Source: Chlorops oryzae (lineage: Eukaryota; Arthropoda; Insecta; Diptera; Chloropidae). Taken from it: a stretch of DNA of 64,000 bases. Under the pieces are notes generated by a model. That model saw nothing but the letters and a program-made list of their open reading frames with translations, was not told the DNA's origin and did no database searches. The stretch spans positions 146,694,167 to 146,758,166 of the forward strand of contig CM035806.1 of NCBI GenBank assembly GCA_020466095.1, in the 5' to 3' direction. A program made the position numbers and the translations under genes. Of this stretch, positions 1 through 11,943 are shown piece after piece (the stretch's first letter is position 1; each line of letters opens with the position of its first letter).

Positions 1-3000
1 GTCTTATTGCGATTCTCTAGAGAAATTGCTTGTTCAAGCGATTCGAACTCCTGCAAGCTGCTCATTGATACGTCATCATGTTCTCCTCGAGCATAATAGC
101 GACGTGCAGCAAGAACATCGTATTCAGGTGTACTAGAAAATGAATCCTTAAAGCTGCTGATGCGGCTACTGCCAACTTCGAATTCACCGTCTTCTTCTTT
201 TATATCTTCGAGTACACCTCCAGTTATATCGTACGGGTATCTAAGTTGAGTATCCGTTAGCTGCATTTCAACCCACCGCTTATTGTTCCCGGCCAAGTCA
301 CCAGAATCGCTTTCTTCTTGTTGATCGCTACTGCTTCCAGCCGTGGGTGGGCTTTCTTCAAATTCGAAATTGAGGTCATCTTTAATTATTTGTGAGCCGA
401 GTTTAGGGTCAGCTGGAGCAGATCGTATGATAATTTTTTCAACTTCTTCATCGTGTTGAGGCTCTTGCTTAGTAGGTTGAATTTTAATACTTTTGCCTCC
501 TAAATCGACTTCTCCGGCTTCTTTGGCTACTTCCTCAATAATGACAAATTCATCGGATATATCGGGTTGCTCAACCATTTCGAAGGAGTCCGGTGAGTCA
601 GGTGCTTTTTCATCTTCATAATCAGAAGCGTCAATTTGTGCGCGCTTAAGTTCGGCAAGTTTTTGCTTATATTGTTCTTGTACAAGCTTTTGGAAATTTT
701 CCTCCTTAGAATCAGATATTGAGTCCTGGTGCAAGGGAACATCCCGGGCTTTATGTAGTTCCTCCTGTGTTTTCACTTTGTATAATGCTTTTTCCTCAAA
801 CATCGTCTCATCTTCTTCCTTTATTGGTGATTCCTTTGATACGTCTTCGGTCACAGTTATATCTGGAATATTCGAATAGTCTTGCATGTTTTGGGACGGG
901 CGGCGTTCTTCAATCATAGCTGCTTCCGCTTCCAGTTCCTCTGTAACCGCATCTTCTATGATGACTTCGGCCACTAACTGGGACGGTGTAAAAGGTCGCT
1001 TTTCAGTTTCAATATTGTGGTCCATCTCAGCAGCTGATTGCTTTTTCTTTTTAGGCTTGCGCTCATTCGGACATCGGAATTGTCTGGCGTATTCAGATTC
1101 ATAGGGGTCTGTATCTGACTCACTCTCAGACTCTTTGCCTTCACCTACAATGGGTAGATCTCTGTCTGTGAGAATTTTTATGGCATCTCCTGTAATTGAA
1201 GTACTCTCACTTCTCTTGTGCCCGCGCTTTCGACCATCTCCTGATGGTGTTGTTGCTGTAGAGTCTTGCGGGGAGCCCTCCTTGCTGTCCATTTCCATCA
1301 TAAAAGTTTCTTCAGGCAGCGATGAAACTTGTTCTTCTTGAGCGAAACCAAATCCTTCAATACCTGTTAGCGACGATGAACCAGCAGAGCCAATCATTTC
1401 TTCAAAATTTTCCACTACAGTATCAATGTTGGATGTACTCGACATGCTCACGGATAAAATACTGCCTTCGTCCAAGCTGGACGCTAGTTTGCTTTCATCG
1501 ATCGACCGTCTTATTTCTCCATGGTAGAGTAAAATATCTTCAGACTTTTCTGATTCCTTAAATTCTTCCATACGGATATCGTCCATAGGGTATGCATAGC
1601 CCCATGATCTTTCAACTTCTTTGGGTTTTGGAAACTCTTCAATTTCAATCGTTTCGATGCGTAGTTCCTCTGTTTCATCGGTTTTTGGTTTGAATATCAT
1701 TTCTTGTGATCGTTTCATAGCGCTTTGAAGAATTTGCCGTTCACCAGCGATGGCGCCAAGTTTATCTGAAAGCTCTCCACTTCCTTCGCTATCTTCATCA
1801 TCTGCACGCAGTTCCCGGACTTGTGCCAGTTCTTCGGCTTCTAAGGCATCTGCATCCGTTGAAGAAGCTACAAGGGTTTCTGATAATTCCGAAACATCAA
1901 TGCTTCCTAAATTAGCTGAAGTCTCAGACTGTGAATCTAAGCTTTTCATACTTTCACGGGAGCTTATAGTCTTGCCACTACTGCTTTCCAAAACACTTTT
2001 GGCGCTCATGTATTCTGTTGTTTCTCGCAACACTGATGACACATCGGCTGCTGTTTGATATTCCGAGGAATTCGGATGGGTAAGTAAATTCTCAATATCG
2101 GATGACAATGGGCGACTTTCGGTTTTCTCAAAACTCTTGTAATAGCTTTCACTTGAGCTGGATTGGTCGACTTCTGGCACCGACCAGCGATTTGATGTTT
2201 CATTACTCGATTCGGTTTTTACACGATGAACAACAATATCCAAAGGTTTTGTCGTGATATCTGATTCTGAACCGGCTATTTCGTCACTGAATATCGATTT
2301 TTGTGAAGCTTCCCGCTCCTCTGTTACAACATTGGCTTTGACCATTTTTTCTTGGTAATAATCTTCCATTGAACTAAAATCTTCAGCTGTTTCATTTGAA
2401 ATGAAGCCCAAAGAAGCATGCTCTTCTTTGACAACCTCTACAGCTGCCGCTGGCTCGGTTGAACTATACTCTTCCCCTGTGCCAGTCGATACGAATCCCA
2501 AAGATCCGTGATCATCCTTTATATCGCGCTTCAGATCGTCAAAGACATCTTGAGCATAGTGAGCCATAACGGCTTGTTTGTTTAACGACTCTGTGATAGT
2601 CCCTTCAAAAAGACCCTCACTGAGAGGTTGTTCTTGACTGGGAATATGTACGCTCACCACCTTTGGTTTTGATGAGTCCAAATCCGGTATACCAATAAAT
2701 GACGAAATATCAGTTTCCTCGCTGACATAATCGTGTTGTAATTGAACTGAAGGCACATCCGTTTGACCTTGTGCCGGAACATTAAATTCAATAAGTTGAG
2801 ATGTTAATTCTTCGATGATTTGATCGTTGTCCATGAGCATTTCTTCCTTAACTCCTGCATATTTCTGATGTGTTTCTTCGAGTTGTTTATCTTCAGCGAG
2901 TTTTCCTTTTATAGTCACTTCTAATGGTAGTTGAGCTTCCAGAGGCGAATGCACGACTTTGATTTTTCCCATGGGAATCTCTTTTTCAGAAGTTTCCCAT

Positions 3001-4036
3001 TCGCTTTTCTCTAAAGGAGTTTCAAATTTGAAATCAGGCATCTCTTCGGGATGCTTTGAATCTTCAAAATTCAGTGCATCAGAAACATCTTTAATTGAAT
3101 CATCAACATCTTCACCTAAAGACTGTATCATATCTGGCGGAGCGGAAATATTTGAAATTGTTGAAGTTTTCATCGAGCTCTCTTCAAAAGATCCAGAAAT
3201 AGGCTCTTTCGTTTCTTTAGTCTGAGTTGATGATGCGAGATCTTCCAAGACATCATGTCTTGTTTCAGAGCCCTGACGAATAATTTTATATTCTGACTGA
3301 TCTTTAATTGTAACATACTCTTTAAAAGCATCAGCATTCTCATCGGAATCAACTGATATCTCTTTCATTATAGATATATCTTTTGCCTCAATATTATCGG
3401 AATTGATTTCAGCCAACGCTTCATTGCTGGATATTGTGCTTTTCGTAATGATATTACGGCTTGATTCACCAATATAAAAGCTGGTCGTCTTATCCGCGGC
3501 TTGTTTCGATTCAACGTCATTATCATTATCTAATGAAATCTCGCTAGTCGGTTCTAGTGACTCACTTGGCTCTTCCGAAGCTGCAGTTGTAGAAGTCGTT
3601 ATTGTTGTTGCAGTCATTGGAAAGTCTCTTTGTTGGGACTTAACCGATAGCTCAGTAGTAGAAGGCTCCTCGGTTTTCGATAAATCTTCAGTAATATCAA
3701 GGCTACGCAAGCTCACGCTATCGGATTGCTCAGCGGTGAGCGTATTTAGGCTCTTAAATGAATCGCTTTGCTTAATTGATTGCGCCCGCGGTTTTGGCAC
3801 TGGCGCAGGCACTTCCGCAACTATTTCAAACTCTTTGCTATCTTTTTGTTCATCAACTAAATGTTGTTCGTGCTGCTGCTGATCGTCCTCATATAATTTA
3901 AGCGTCTCGGTCGTTGTGTGATCAGCCGTTGGTGTTGGTGCTTTAACAGAACGAGGTCTTGGTGTTGGCGCATCTTGCGACGCCGCTTCAATGGGTGGCA
4001 CTGGAGTAATATCAAATTCTTGGGGACACTCACCAC
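1..4036 (-). CDS. Ank2: Long C-terminal tail exon, open at the left edge (partial)
   Basis: The acceptor TATATAAACAG|GT at 4036 is phase 1. I followed the frame at several points (4036-3780, 2940-3000, 1983-2070, 1083-1140, 1-130) and found no stop, so at least 1345 codons belong here. The protein starts GGECPQEFDITPVPPIEA and is acidic and Ser/Glu-rich. It has a SESESDTDPYESEY cluster followed by a basic KPKKKK patch (about 1040-1130). Near the edge it reads YYARGEHDDVSMSSLQEFE. A motif around SLGF occurs twice (near 2400-2430 and 2480-2510). This is the expected position of the Ank2 C-terminal region. The stop codon lies outside the window. Confidence 0.8.
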
Positions 4037-4741
4037 CTGTTTATATAAAATAATAAGCGTAAAAGTAGAACGCATTTTTTAAAAGTCTGAAGAAAAACGA
4101 GGATAAGAGATAAGTATATTATTGCAAAAAACATACTCGAAAGAAATCGTAATATTCTGAAATATAAAGTTTTCAGAACGTAAGAAAAAACTAAAATTAA
4201 GAAGAAAATATAGATTAATATAAAATAACTATGCCCAAAACAGAAAAAAAAAACAAAAGACAAAGCGCGAAAAACATGAAAAAAATTCTTGGATATTGCA
4301 GCGTTTTGGAAGAAACAATCAGCTCCATGCGCATAGCTAGCCACGCGATAAAAGCAAAACATATTCGCCAAATTCCTATATAGCTTATAGCATTGTATCA
4401 GCTTAGTTCACTCATATTTACTTTGATATTAATTAAAATCTAATAAAAAATATAATATATGTATAATTCTTCAAACATGGACATAGTATGGTTACCATGT
4501 TTTTGCTATTACTACAATTTCAATCCGTTTTCGTAATACAAACACTGCATTTAGAGCTCAACTTTGGCAATCATATAGAGTATGTATCATAAGTTGTATG
4601 TTCGATATATGTATGCATTTATCTTTTCTCCCAATACTAATGTGTATATTGTTCGGTTATTATTTTAGTTTGAGTCTAAGCATCTTAGGAATATGATAAG
4701 ATTTTATACTTAGGAGAATTATTTATGAATGCAGTAGGTAC
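4037..4741 (-). other. Intron
   Basis: A 705-base AT-rich intron between the last two exons of the window. I see no conserved element in it. Confidence 0.75.
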
Positions 4742-5014
4742 CTGAAGCCAGATCTTGTACATCGTTATCTGGCGTATTTTGACCGATTTCACCAAGGGTA
4801 TTAGTCGTTGGTGAGACACTATCATCCCAACTTAATTTCGAAAAGTCACTTTGTAATACGCTCAACTCGTCCTCTTGAACTAATGCATCGAAATTTTCAT
4901 CAAATTCTGCAGCTTTAGCATCAACATCCTGAACAGTTGATGAGAGCTTCTCAAATTTTCTTTCTACTCGCCGCACTCTCACAACATCTGCAGGTTCATT
5001 GCTGATCTTGATCG
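4742..5014 (-). CDS. Ank2: Ankyrin tail exon, 91 codons
   Basis: The acceptor CCAAATACCATAG|CG and donor GGCTTCAG|GTACCT are phase 1-1, 273 bases. The protein begins AIKISNEPADVVRVRRVERK. It continues with FEKLSSTVQDVDAKAAEFDE, a heptad-like amphipathic stretch that could be a short coiled coil or helix, and ends in a polar segment with LGEIGQNTPDNDVQDLAS. It is more ordered in composition than the neighbouring tail exons. No named domain is recognised. Confidence 0.75.
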
Positions 5015-5665
5015 CTATGGTATTTGGCAATAAAAGTAAAATAATTGATTTGAGATTGAAGAAGAAGAAAAAACACACACAAAAACATCACATTTTTGAG
5101 AGGAAAACAAGAAAACTATCCATGATTCAAAAGTTAACTTTTGGACGAAAGAGAACAAGCTTTAAAGTGAAGCCCATTTAAAAGTTGATCGCTGAGAGGG
5201 GTTCAAATGAAATTTCGGATCTTCGACCTTCAACGTAACCGGCCATGTCAAATTTCAAATCTAAAGTACAAATATTAATCGATAGTATTTGAAGACTTTG
5301 AAAGTTTCAACTGACGTATGATATGTTCAAGCTGTAATATGTATGATTTTCACTTACTCTCTCAAAAGTGGAAACAAGTGAACGATGTGCAGTTAATGTG
5401 GAGTTAAATCTTTGTTAACAAGTTGTATGGAGAAAGTTTAGATCGCGACCATGACTTATAATTGTCTGATAACAACCCATTGAGTCCTCTACTGAATGCT
5501 AAGTCAGAGATAAAAGTTTCAAAACCTTTGAACGGATCTATCAATTTAACAGTGACAAAACCTAGATTTTCTTGAAAATTTCGTAACACATGGGAATATA
5601 GGGAACAGGCACTGAATTAAGACTAAACTGATTCTTACAGTGTTTTTCCCCAGCAGTGAAGTTAC
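5015..5665 (-). other. Intron
   Basis: A 651-base intron with GT-AG ends. A small open frame at 5404-5589 has no support. Confidence 0.75.
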
Positions 5666-6580
5666 CTTTTGTGTCTGCTTGGATACCGGACACATCTCTG
5701 ATCGTATTCGATGTTATAGACGTCACCGGTACATGATTTACGCTATCAGATTCAAATTGTTGTTGTTCAATTAATACAGTTGTTGTTGTAGTTGTAGCTG
5801 TAGCTGCAGTTGAAATATTTGTTGATCCAGGTGGTGCAGTGTGAGAGAAATCGCTGACGCCAGTGATCAAAGTGGTAGAAGTGGTCGTGGTGGTGCTAGT
5901 GGTATTGATGGTTGTTGAAGTGGCCATTGTGGTAGATAAGGCAGGCGTTTGATAATGCTGGGGTATGGTATGTAAATGCTCATCAGTGAAACTCATATTA
6001 TCATCGAATGATCTACCGGACATGGATTCAATTGTCGGTGATTTTATAACTTCTAAGCCGCCAATATCATCACAAGTAATGGCATAATTATCACTTTCCG
6101 AATTGTTTTCATATTTACTTGATTCAAAGCCATTTGCATTTTCAGCATCGGAATATTTACGTTGAATTTGTTCATGATAGGACTGTTGTTGTTGTAATTG
6201 TTGCTGCTGTTGATTTGCCTGTATATGCTGCTGTTGTTGTTGCTGCTGATCGTTGACTATCTGCACACTTTCTTCAAGTACTTTTTCGACAAGGATTTCA
6301 GCTTTTTTTCGTATATCATTTGTTCCATCGCTTTCACTCATGCTACCATCGCCAACACCATTACCATCACCACCATCATCATCATCATTATCACCATCCT
6401 CATCATCATCATGATCATAATCATCTTTATCATCATCATCGTTATCATCACCATCAATGTCAACACCACCGTCACCATCATTACGATGGTCAACTTTATT
6501 ATCATAGGCATCAACTATATCACCATCATCATAATTCTGCATTAATATTTTCCCCTTTAAATCACCACCATCATCATCGC
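5666..6580 (-). CDS. Ank2: Ankyrin tail exon with Asp, Gln and Thr runs
   Basis: A strong acceptor TGTCTTGCAG|GC (phase 1) precedes GDDDGGDLKGKILMQNYDD, upstream of the Met at 6542, so that Met is internal. The donor is ACAAAAG|GTAACT (phase 1). The exon gives 305 codons. It has an Asp/Gly-rich stretch of about 60 residues from GAT-type triplets (6340-6580), a helical segment RKKAEILVEKVLEESVQIV, a poly-Gln tract (6185-6250), and a Ser/Thr-rich region with Thr runs. Apparent plus-strand His-rich frames here are shadows of the Asp triplets. No function can be assigned beyond a disordered isoform segment. Confidence 0.8.
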
Positions 6581-8084
6581 CTGCAAGACACGAATGAATG
6601 GCATATTTATGTAGCTTTTTATGGCATCAATTATTTCATACCGTTAAAAGCGAAATCATGACAAATGGAGTTCTTCATAGTTCATTTTGGAACACTTATC
6701 TTTCCTTTTTTCATTAATTTGATAGTTCTTTTCATTGAAGTTTTTCATTCAAACATTTTTTTTTTTTTTTTGTTATTTTACAATTTTACAAAAGCAAAGC
6801 GTGCAATGAAAATTTGAAGCCAAATGATGGGTGTAATATGATGATTCGATTTGATTTTATTCGATTGGATACGATTTGACTTGATTTGAGCTTATTGTAT
6901 TGATTTCGAATTTTTGGAACTGATAAACTGATATTAACAGTGGTGTGACGTGATGATATCTCTTTAAAGTAGCGGTGAATCAAATTTGAAAGTGATGATC
7001 TTCTTGAAATTATTTTATGATAAATTATAAAATTATAATCAAATATTTGACCAACATAATTATGCATACAAACGAACCTTGACTTATATTGTTTTACAAT
7101 ATATCCTTTTTTTAATTTTTTGTATTTTTTATTAAATATATCTATAACTCCTTTAGTTGTGTACAATCACTTGTCGGTCTTTTTTCTTCGAAGTATCCAC
7201 GCAAGAAAAATTTACGTCATTGGAAGGCTGCTGGATATTTCAAATATTTTTCTCTGGTATAATAATTTATATTATACCAATCGCTAATAAGTTGGGGAAT
7301 GCCTTTGTGGTTTTTCGCTGTATCTAACCAATAACTTCGGGAGTCGCAAGGCAATTTACGAGCAAGTAAGACACTGTTAAAATTTTTTTTTTGTTTTTTA
7401 GAAATTAACTCATATATTTTTATGCTCTCGTTAACTGTTACTGTTAACTGTGCCCTAACAACATATAAAATTTTTACAGGAAGTGTTAATAGGAAAAATC
7501 GATAACGATAAATTATTGGAGTTTTTTTTTTAATTATTGGGAGAAAAAAGAATAACTTTTCTTTACAATATAATTTGACTGCCCAAAAATTTTCGATATG
7601 TCTGGCTTTGATTCTATATCGTTTTAGTGGCACTCGGAATCCAGATTTTGAACAACACTTTTACATATTAATCGAATTCTCTTTAGAAAAAGCTTATGGT
7701 GGTGAGTAAACGAGCAATTTTGTATCAATATGTTGATTCTGGATACCTTGACTTAATCAGTTCATTCCATTATTAAGAATTGAGTCTTTGGATATTAAAG
7801 TACAGTTGATCCTTTGAGAACTGAGCATAAGACATTTTAAAAATAAATTTTGCCGAATGCTAACATACGCAGAGATAATTAAAGCTTCCAAAACGCCGCA
7901 AAGTTTCACAATTTCAATTTTAGCAACGAATGACAAAAAAAAACAATAAACTATGCATTTCAATTGAAAAAGCTTAAATAAAAGCGAAAACAACAGTGAT
8001 AAATCGTAAAAAACTATAGGAAAATGTTGTAAGAGAGAAGTTCGAGATTCAGATTTTTTTTTCTTTCTTTCTTTAAATGCTTAC
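6581..8084 (-). other. Intron, 1.5 kb
   Basis: AT-rich sequence with T runs. Small frames at 6786-7166, 7217-7633 and 7757-7993 lack splice signals in a shared frame and have random composition. Nothing else is seen. Confidence 0.7.
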
Positions 8085-8159
8085 CTTTTTCATAAGAATA
8101 ACTGACATCAAAGGTGGTCGTTTCTTGAGTGGATTCATGATCGGATGCTGTGAGTTTTT
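8085..8159 (-). CDS. Ank2: Small ankyrin tail exon, 25 codons
   Basis: The acceptor CTTTGTTTTAG|AA and donor GAAAAAG|GTAAGC, both good, give a 75-base phase 1-1 exon. It encodes KLTASDHESTQETTTFDVS then YSYEK. It is Ser/Thr/acidic with no domain. It would be skipped in isoforms that end in the 8809 exon. Confidence 0.8.
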
Positions 8160-8808
8160 CTAAAACAAAGATTTCGATAGGGAAAGAAAGTATAAGTTGG
8201 GTTACATTCAAAATATTCTTTGCAAAAAGTGTGAATAAAAACGATTAGGTACATACATCGAATACGTTCAAAGAAAATAACTAAATAAAGGGGGAAAAGA
8301 TTAGATTAACAAAAAAAAAAAAAAAAACTGTAAGGTTATACACTAAAGAAATATCCAAAGGACTTTTTGCTTGCCAAAGGTAGCCAGCCCTGCTTGTATG
8401 TTGGTCTTAGGAAAGGTGTTAGTATGAACGTGTTAGTACAAGCTTACAAGCTAAATGGGTGTAGTTATGGGTGTTGGTTAGTAAACGATTCATCAACGAT
8501 AGAGGAGGCTGATGTTCGCCAGCCGAGCGTTGTTGTACCAATTGAGGGACTTCGAGAATATTCTGGCAAAAAACTCGGTAGAAAATGATTTTACTTACAT
8601 ACTTACAAAATTTATTGCTTTTTCATTTCATTGCATTTCGTTTTGTTTCGTTTTCGTTTTCGTTTTCATTATCATATTTCGATCGTGGTCGGACGTCGTC
8701 CGTGATTTGTAATTGTGAGTTCTATGGTCTTTGTTTTATGATTTTTGAATAACGGCTTAATGGCTATCGGGCAATGCTATTCGTGTTAATGAAATTTAAA
8801 AATTAGCT
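8160..8808 (-). other. 3' untranslated / intron sequence
   Basis: It follows the TAA of the TD-x-E exon. It holds the candidate poly(A) signal at 8611, a purine-rich GAAAAC repeat on the minus strand near 8640-8670, and an A run near 8312-8330. Confidence 0.5.
8611..8616 (-). promoter_or_regulatory. Candidate polyadenylation signal
   Basis: AATAAA on the minus strand, 193 bases after the TAA of the TD-x-E exon. Two donor-like GTAAGT sequences lie just downstream (8593-8606), so processing of this 3' region is uncertain. Confidence 0.4.
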
Positions 8809-10976
8809 TTAATTGCCGCCTCTGGCAATTGGCTCGTCCGATTCTACATATTCGACGTCAGTGTTGGCATCACGCATGTCCCGGCTGTCCTTGATGTGCA
8901 GCTTTTCAGCGTCAAGATTGAAAGCGCTGCTGCTCTTCTCATGCACCACAGTATAGCTTTCGTTAAGCATATCGTTGAGCTCACGACAAGTGCAGATGTT
9001 TTCATTGATTTCCGGTAATAATTTTACTGCATCGACGCCATCTTCGACATCGGATGGCATTTGAATATCCTCAACGTCGGTATGTTGCTGACTTGCGCAG
9101 GTTTCTTCATCATAAAATTTCTGTACCTGTAATTGCATTCTCATTTTAGGATGATTTGAAAACATTCGGCTCGATGCTGCATCCTTCTCTAAGCTCAGAA
9201 CCATATTGGCGCTATTGCATATGTAGTCCTTTATACCGTCTGAATCGATATCCACTGGAGCTACGCCGTTTCCAGAACCATCTGATACTGACTCATCGGC
9301 CGTAAGATCTTCAATGTCCGTAACCTTTTCTGCAACCTCTAGGTTTGCATTCTTTTCGGCTTTCGAATGTTTTTCATTGTATTTGATCAAATGCCCTGGT
9401 AGACCACTATCACTTAAATCCATAACTTCAACGTCAGTTAATGCCTCCTCTTTTGATCGATTAACGTCAAGGAATTTACTTTTTGAGCCCTTACCACTAG
9501 CGCTACGTGTCTTGAGTTTTTTCCGTCTATTTGTTCCAGCAACATAAATCTCTTCGACGTCGGTTATCGACTCTGCAGTTGAGTGTAATTCGGTGCGTTT
9601 AGTTGTCGCCGATTTGAGAACTTCATTGGAAATAATCACTTCTCCTTCGATAAGATTGCTTCCAGAGATTACAACTTCTTGCACTGCTGTTGGACTGCGA
9701 TCGAAAGTTTCACCAATAGAATAGTCTTCCAAGTCGGTCGGGACGTCGTCGTTAATATTGTAGATGCCAAATTGAAACTCATTATTCATGGGCTCAACAT
9801 TTGTTATCGTATCGCCGAACTTATCTACTCTCAATAGAATTATTTCACGGTGCGGCAATGGCAGCATCTGTGGCGAAACCGATGGCAGACTTGATGATAT
9901 GCACGAAGAAGAGTCTTCACAGAAGACTTCTTCAACATCAGTTTGACAGCCACCGTCATCGCCGGGCGCTAAAATGACAGCTTGTGGAATGGGTTTTTCA
10001 CTATCGTTTTCACTATCAAAGCTGCAGTCTTCGTCTGCGGAATCATCAAGGCGTTCAATATCAGTTAATACTTCTTCATGTTTCACAGCGATATCAAGAA
10101 AAGAACTACCATGACCCATATAAGTGGAAGATGCTTTACGTGAACACGACGATTCAGATGGAGATACAAATGTAACATCGATGGCTGGTAATTTTGTTGC
10201 ATCATTAACGAATCGCCCAAAATGCTCATCCCCATCAGATTCGGATGAGCACGATACTGCAATTTGGCATATTTCCTCGGCACCCGACATCTCCATTAAT
10301 TCATCTTCAGACATTCCATGTACACCGATTCCCGTCGCATCCGATAGTGCCGATGCCATATCACTAATGTCGCTGAACACGGAAATATCCTCGTTTTCGT
10401 CGGTGTCATCACGTAAGAAACTCGCTCGAGCTGTATCAGCGATACACACTTTACCCTGGCCATCAACGGCAGTATCCAAATCAACACAAACTGATTTCTC
10501 ACAGCACATTTCAATCTCAGAATCCGTATCATAGTCTTCACAATCCGTTACATAGTCGTTCACATCGTTCAGATTTTGAGCCTGTAAAAAGTTTCCAGCT
10601 TTGATCTCAACCTTTTCCTCCGTTTCATTGTTAACTTTTGCTTGCTCTTGCATGCCGTGCTGTAAGAACTCTTGCAACGATAATTTCAATTCCGGATAGA
10701 CATTACTTTTATCTTCATCATCGTCGGCACTATCCGAGTCATTATAGTCTTCTATATCAGTGATATCATTGTCGTTTTTCGAATTTCGAATTGATGCCGG
10801 TTTATCGCTGGCTCTGGATGATTTCCTCGAACGAATCTTAATATTTTCTATATCACCACTGTGACTGTTTAGGTCCTCAACATCGGTCACTGCACCTGAA
10901 TTCCAATTGTAATTCATATCATTGTCATTGCTGGAGCAATCTTCTTCGGATGACTCGGACTTTTGTTCACTTTCGG
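8809..10976 (-). CDS. Ank2: Acidic TD-x-E repeat exon, probable alternative last exon
   Basis: The open frame has an ATG at 11010, but a phase-1 acceptor TCCATAACAG|CC at 10976 fits the other exons, so I treat it as spliced in. It encodes about 720 very acidic residues ending at TAA (8809-8811). The motif TD-[VILC]-E occurs about eleven times (TDVEDLNS, TDIEDYND, TDCEDYDT, TDIERLDD, TDVEEVFC, TDLEDYSI, TDVEEIYV, TDVEVMDL, TDIEDLTA, TDVEDIQM, TDVEYVES), spaced irregularly at about 30-130 residues. No folded domain is seen. No good donor lies before the stop, and a poly(A) signal (AATAAA on the minus strand at 8611-8616) follows within 200 bases. This suggests a terminal exon of one isoform. 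An independent nested gene starting at 11010 is a less likely alternative. Confidence 0.7.
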
Positions 10977-11943
10977 CTGTTATGGATATTTTTGGATATT
11001 TCGTAGACATTCTTGTTTGTGTATGGGATGGACGTATGGGTGGTTTTAAGTACGAATAAGAGCAGTTAAATTAGGAGGACTGAGTGTCTGTGTTTGCTAT
11101 GTGTAAAAAATAATATTTTTTATTTAAGTTAAAACCAATTTCATTTCATTTGCTTTTAAGTTTTTTAGAAATATTTCATATCTTACGAACATAAAAATGA
11201 TTGTATAGTGTATATTTTGCAATAAAAAGTACACATACATTGAAAATTTAACCGAACTAATTACAAAACAAAACAGTTGAACAGCTCGGCTTGTAAAAGA
11301 TGAAGTTATAAATTATGCTCGTACCGGTAGCTTGTTTTTTTTTTTTTTTTGTAACTGGGAAGTTTAATAATTTTTTTTAAATCAGTTTTTCCAATATTTT
11401 TTCTTAGTTTTTATTGTTCTTGGACAGGACTGAGAAGCCCAAGTATAATTATACATTAGACAAGATAGGAAAACCACAAGCACGCAGGAGCTCTGAAGTG
11501 AATAACTACACTTTGGCAAGAGCTCTATACGTTTTTGGGAAAAGTGTTCTACACAAACAAATGACGATTCAAAGGTGATTAAAGCAGTAACAAAAAAAAA
11601 AAAAAAACAAAAAAAAAATATCAAAATGCTACCAGCTCACAGTTCATTTTCATTTTTATGTTCGCTTTATAACTTCAAGAAATATTGTGTGCATCGGCTG
11701 CATTGATTACGGAAGTAACAAGTACAACTTAAGGTAGATAGGTCATATACGTTACGTAAACAATTACACGAAGAAAAAAAAAATACTTTGTTAGTCGGCT
11801 TACACATTAAACATAAGTACATATCTGGTGTGTTCAAAAATATACACATAAAATAGGAATTTAAAGAAATCGGTGCCTTTTAATACCCAACGCAAGTTGA
11901 GTTTAAGTGTTCATAGTCAAGCCCTCCTTGAAAAATTATTTAC
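10977..11943 (-). other. Intron, ~1 kb
   Basis: Intron between the giant exon's donor and the TD-x-E exon. It holds T runs at 11335-11350 and A runs near 11589-11620. A tataccc-type fly intergenic motif fragment lies near 11880. No gene is seen. Confidence 0.7.

Noticed and set aside
6198..6661. Plus-strand Ile-rich and His-rich frames
   Set aside because: They are produced by the ATC/CAT triplets complementary to the Asp codons of the 5666-6580 exon.
7217..7633. 138-codon minus frame in the 6581-8084 intron
   Set aside because: It has random-like composition, no phase-1 splice sites and no recognisable similarity.
11010..11010. Met at 11010 as a gene start
   Set aside because: Possible, but a phase-1 acceptor just inside the frame matches all other tail exons. 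Kept only as an alternative.
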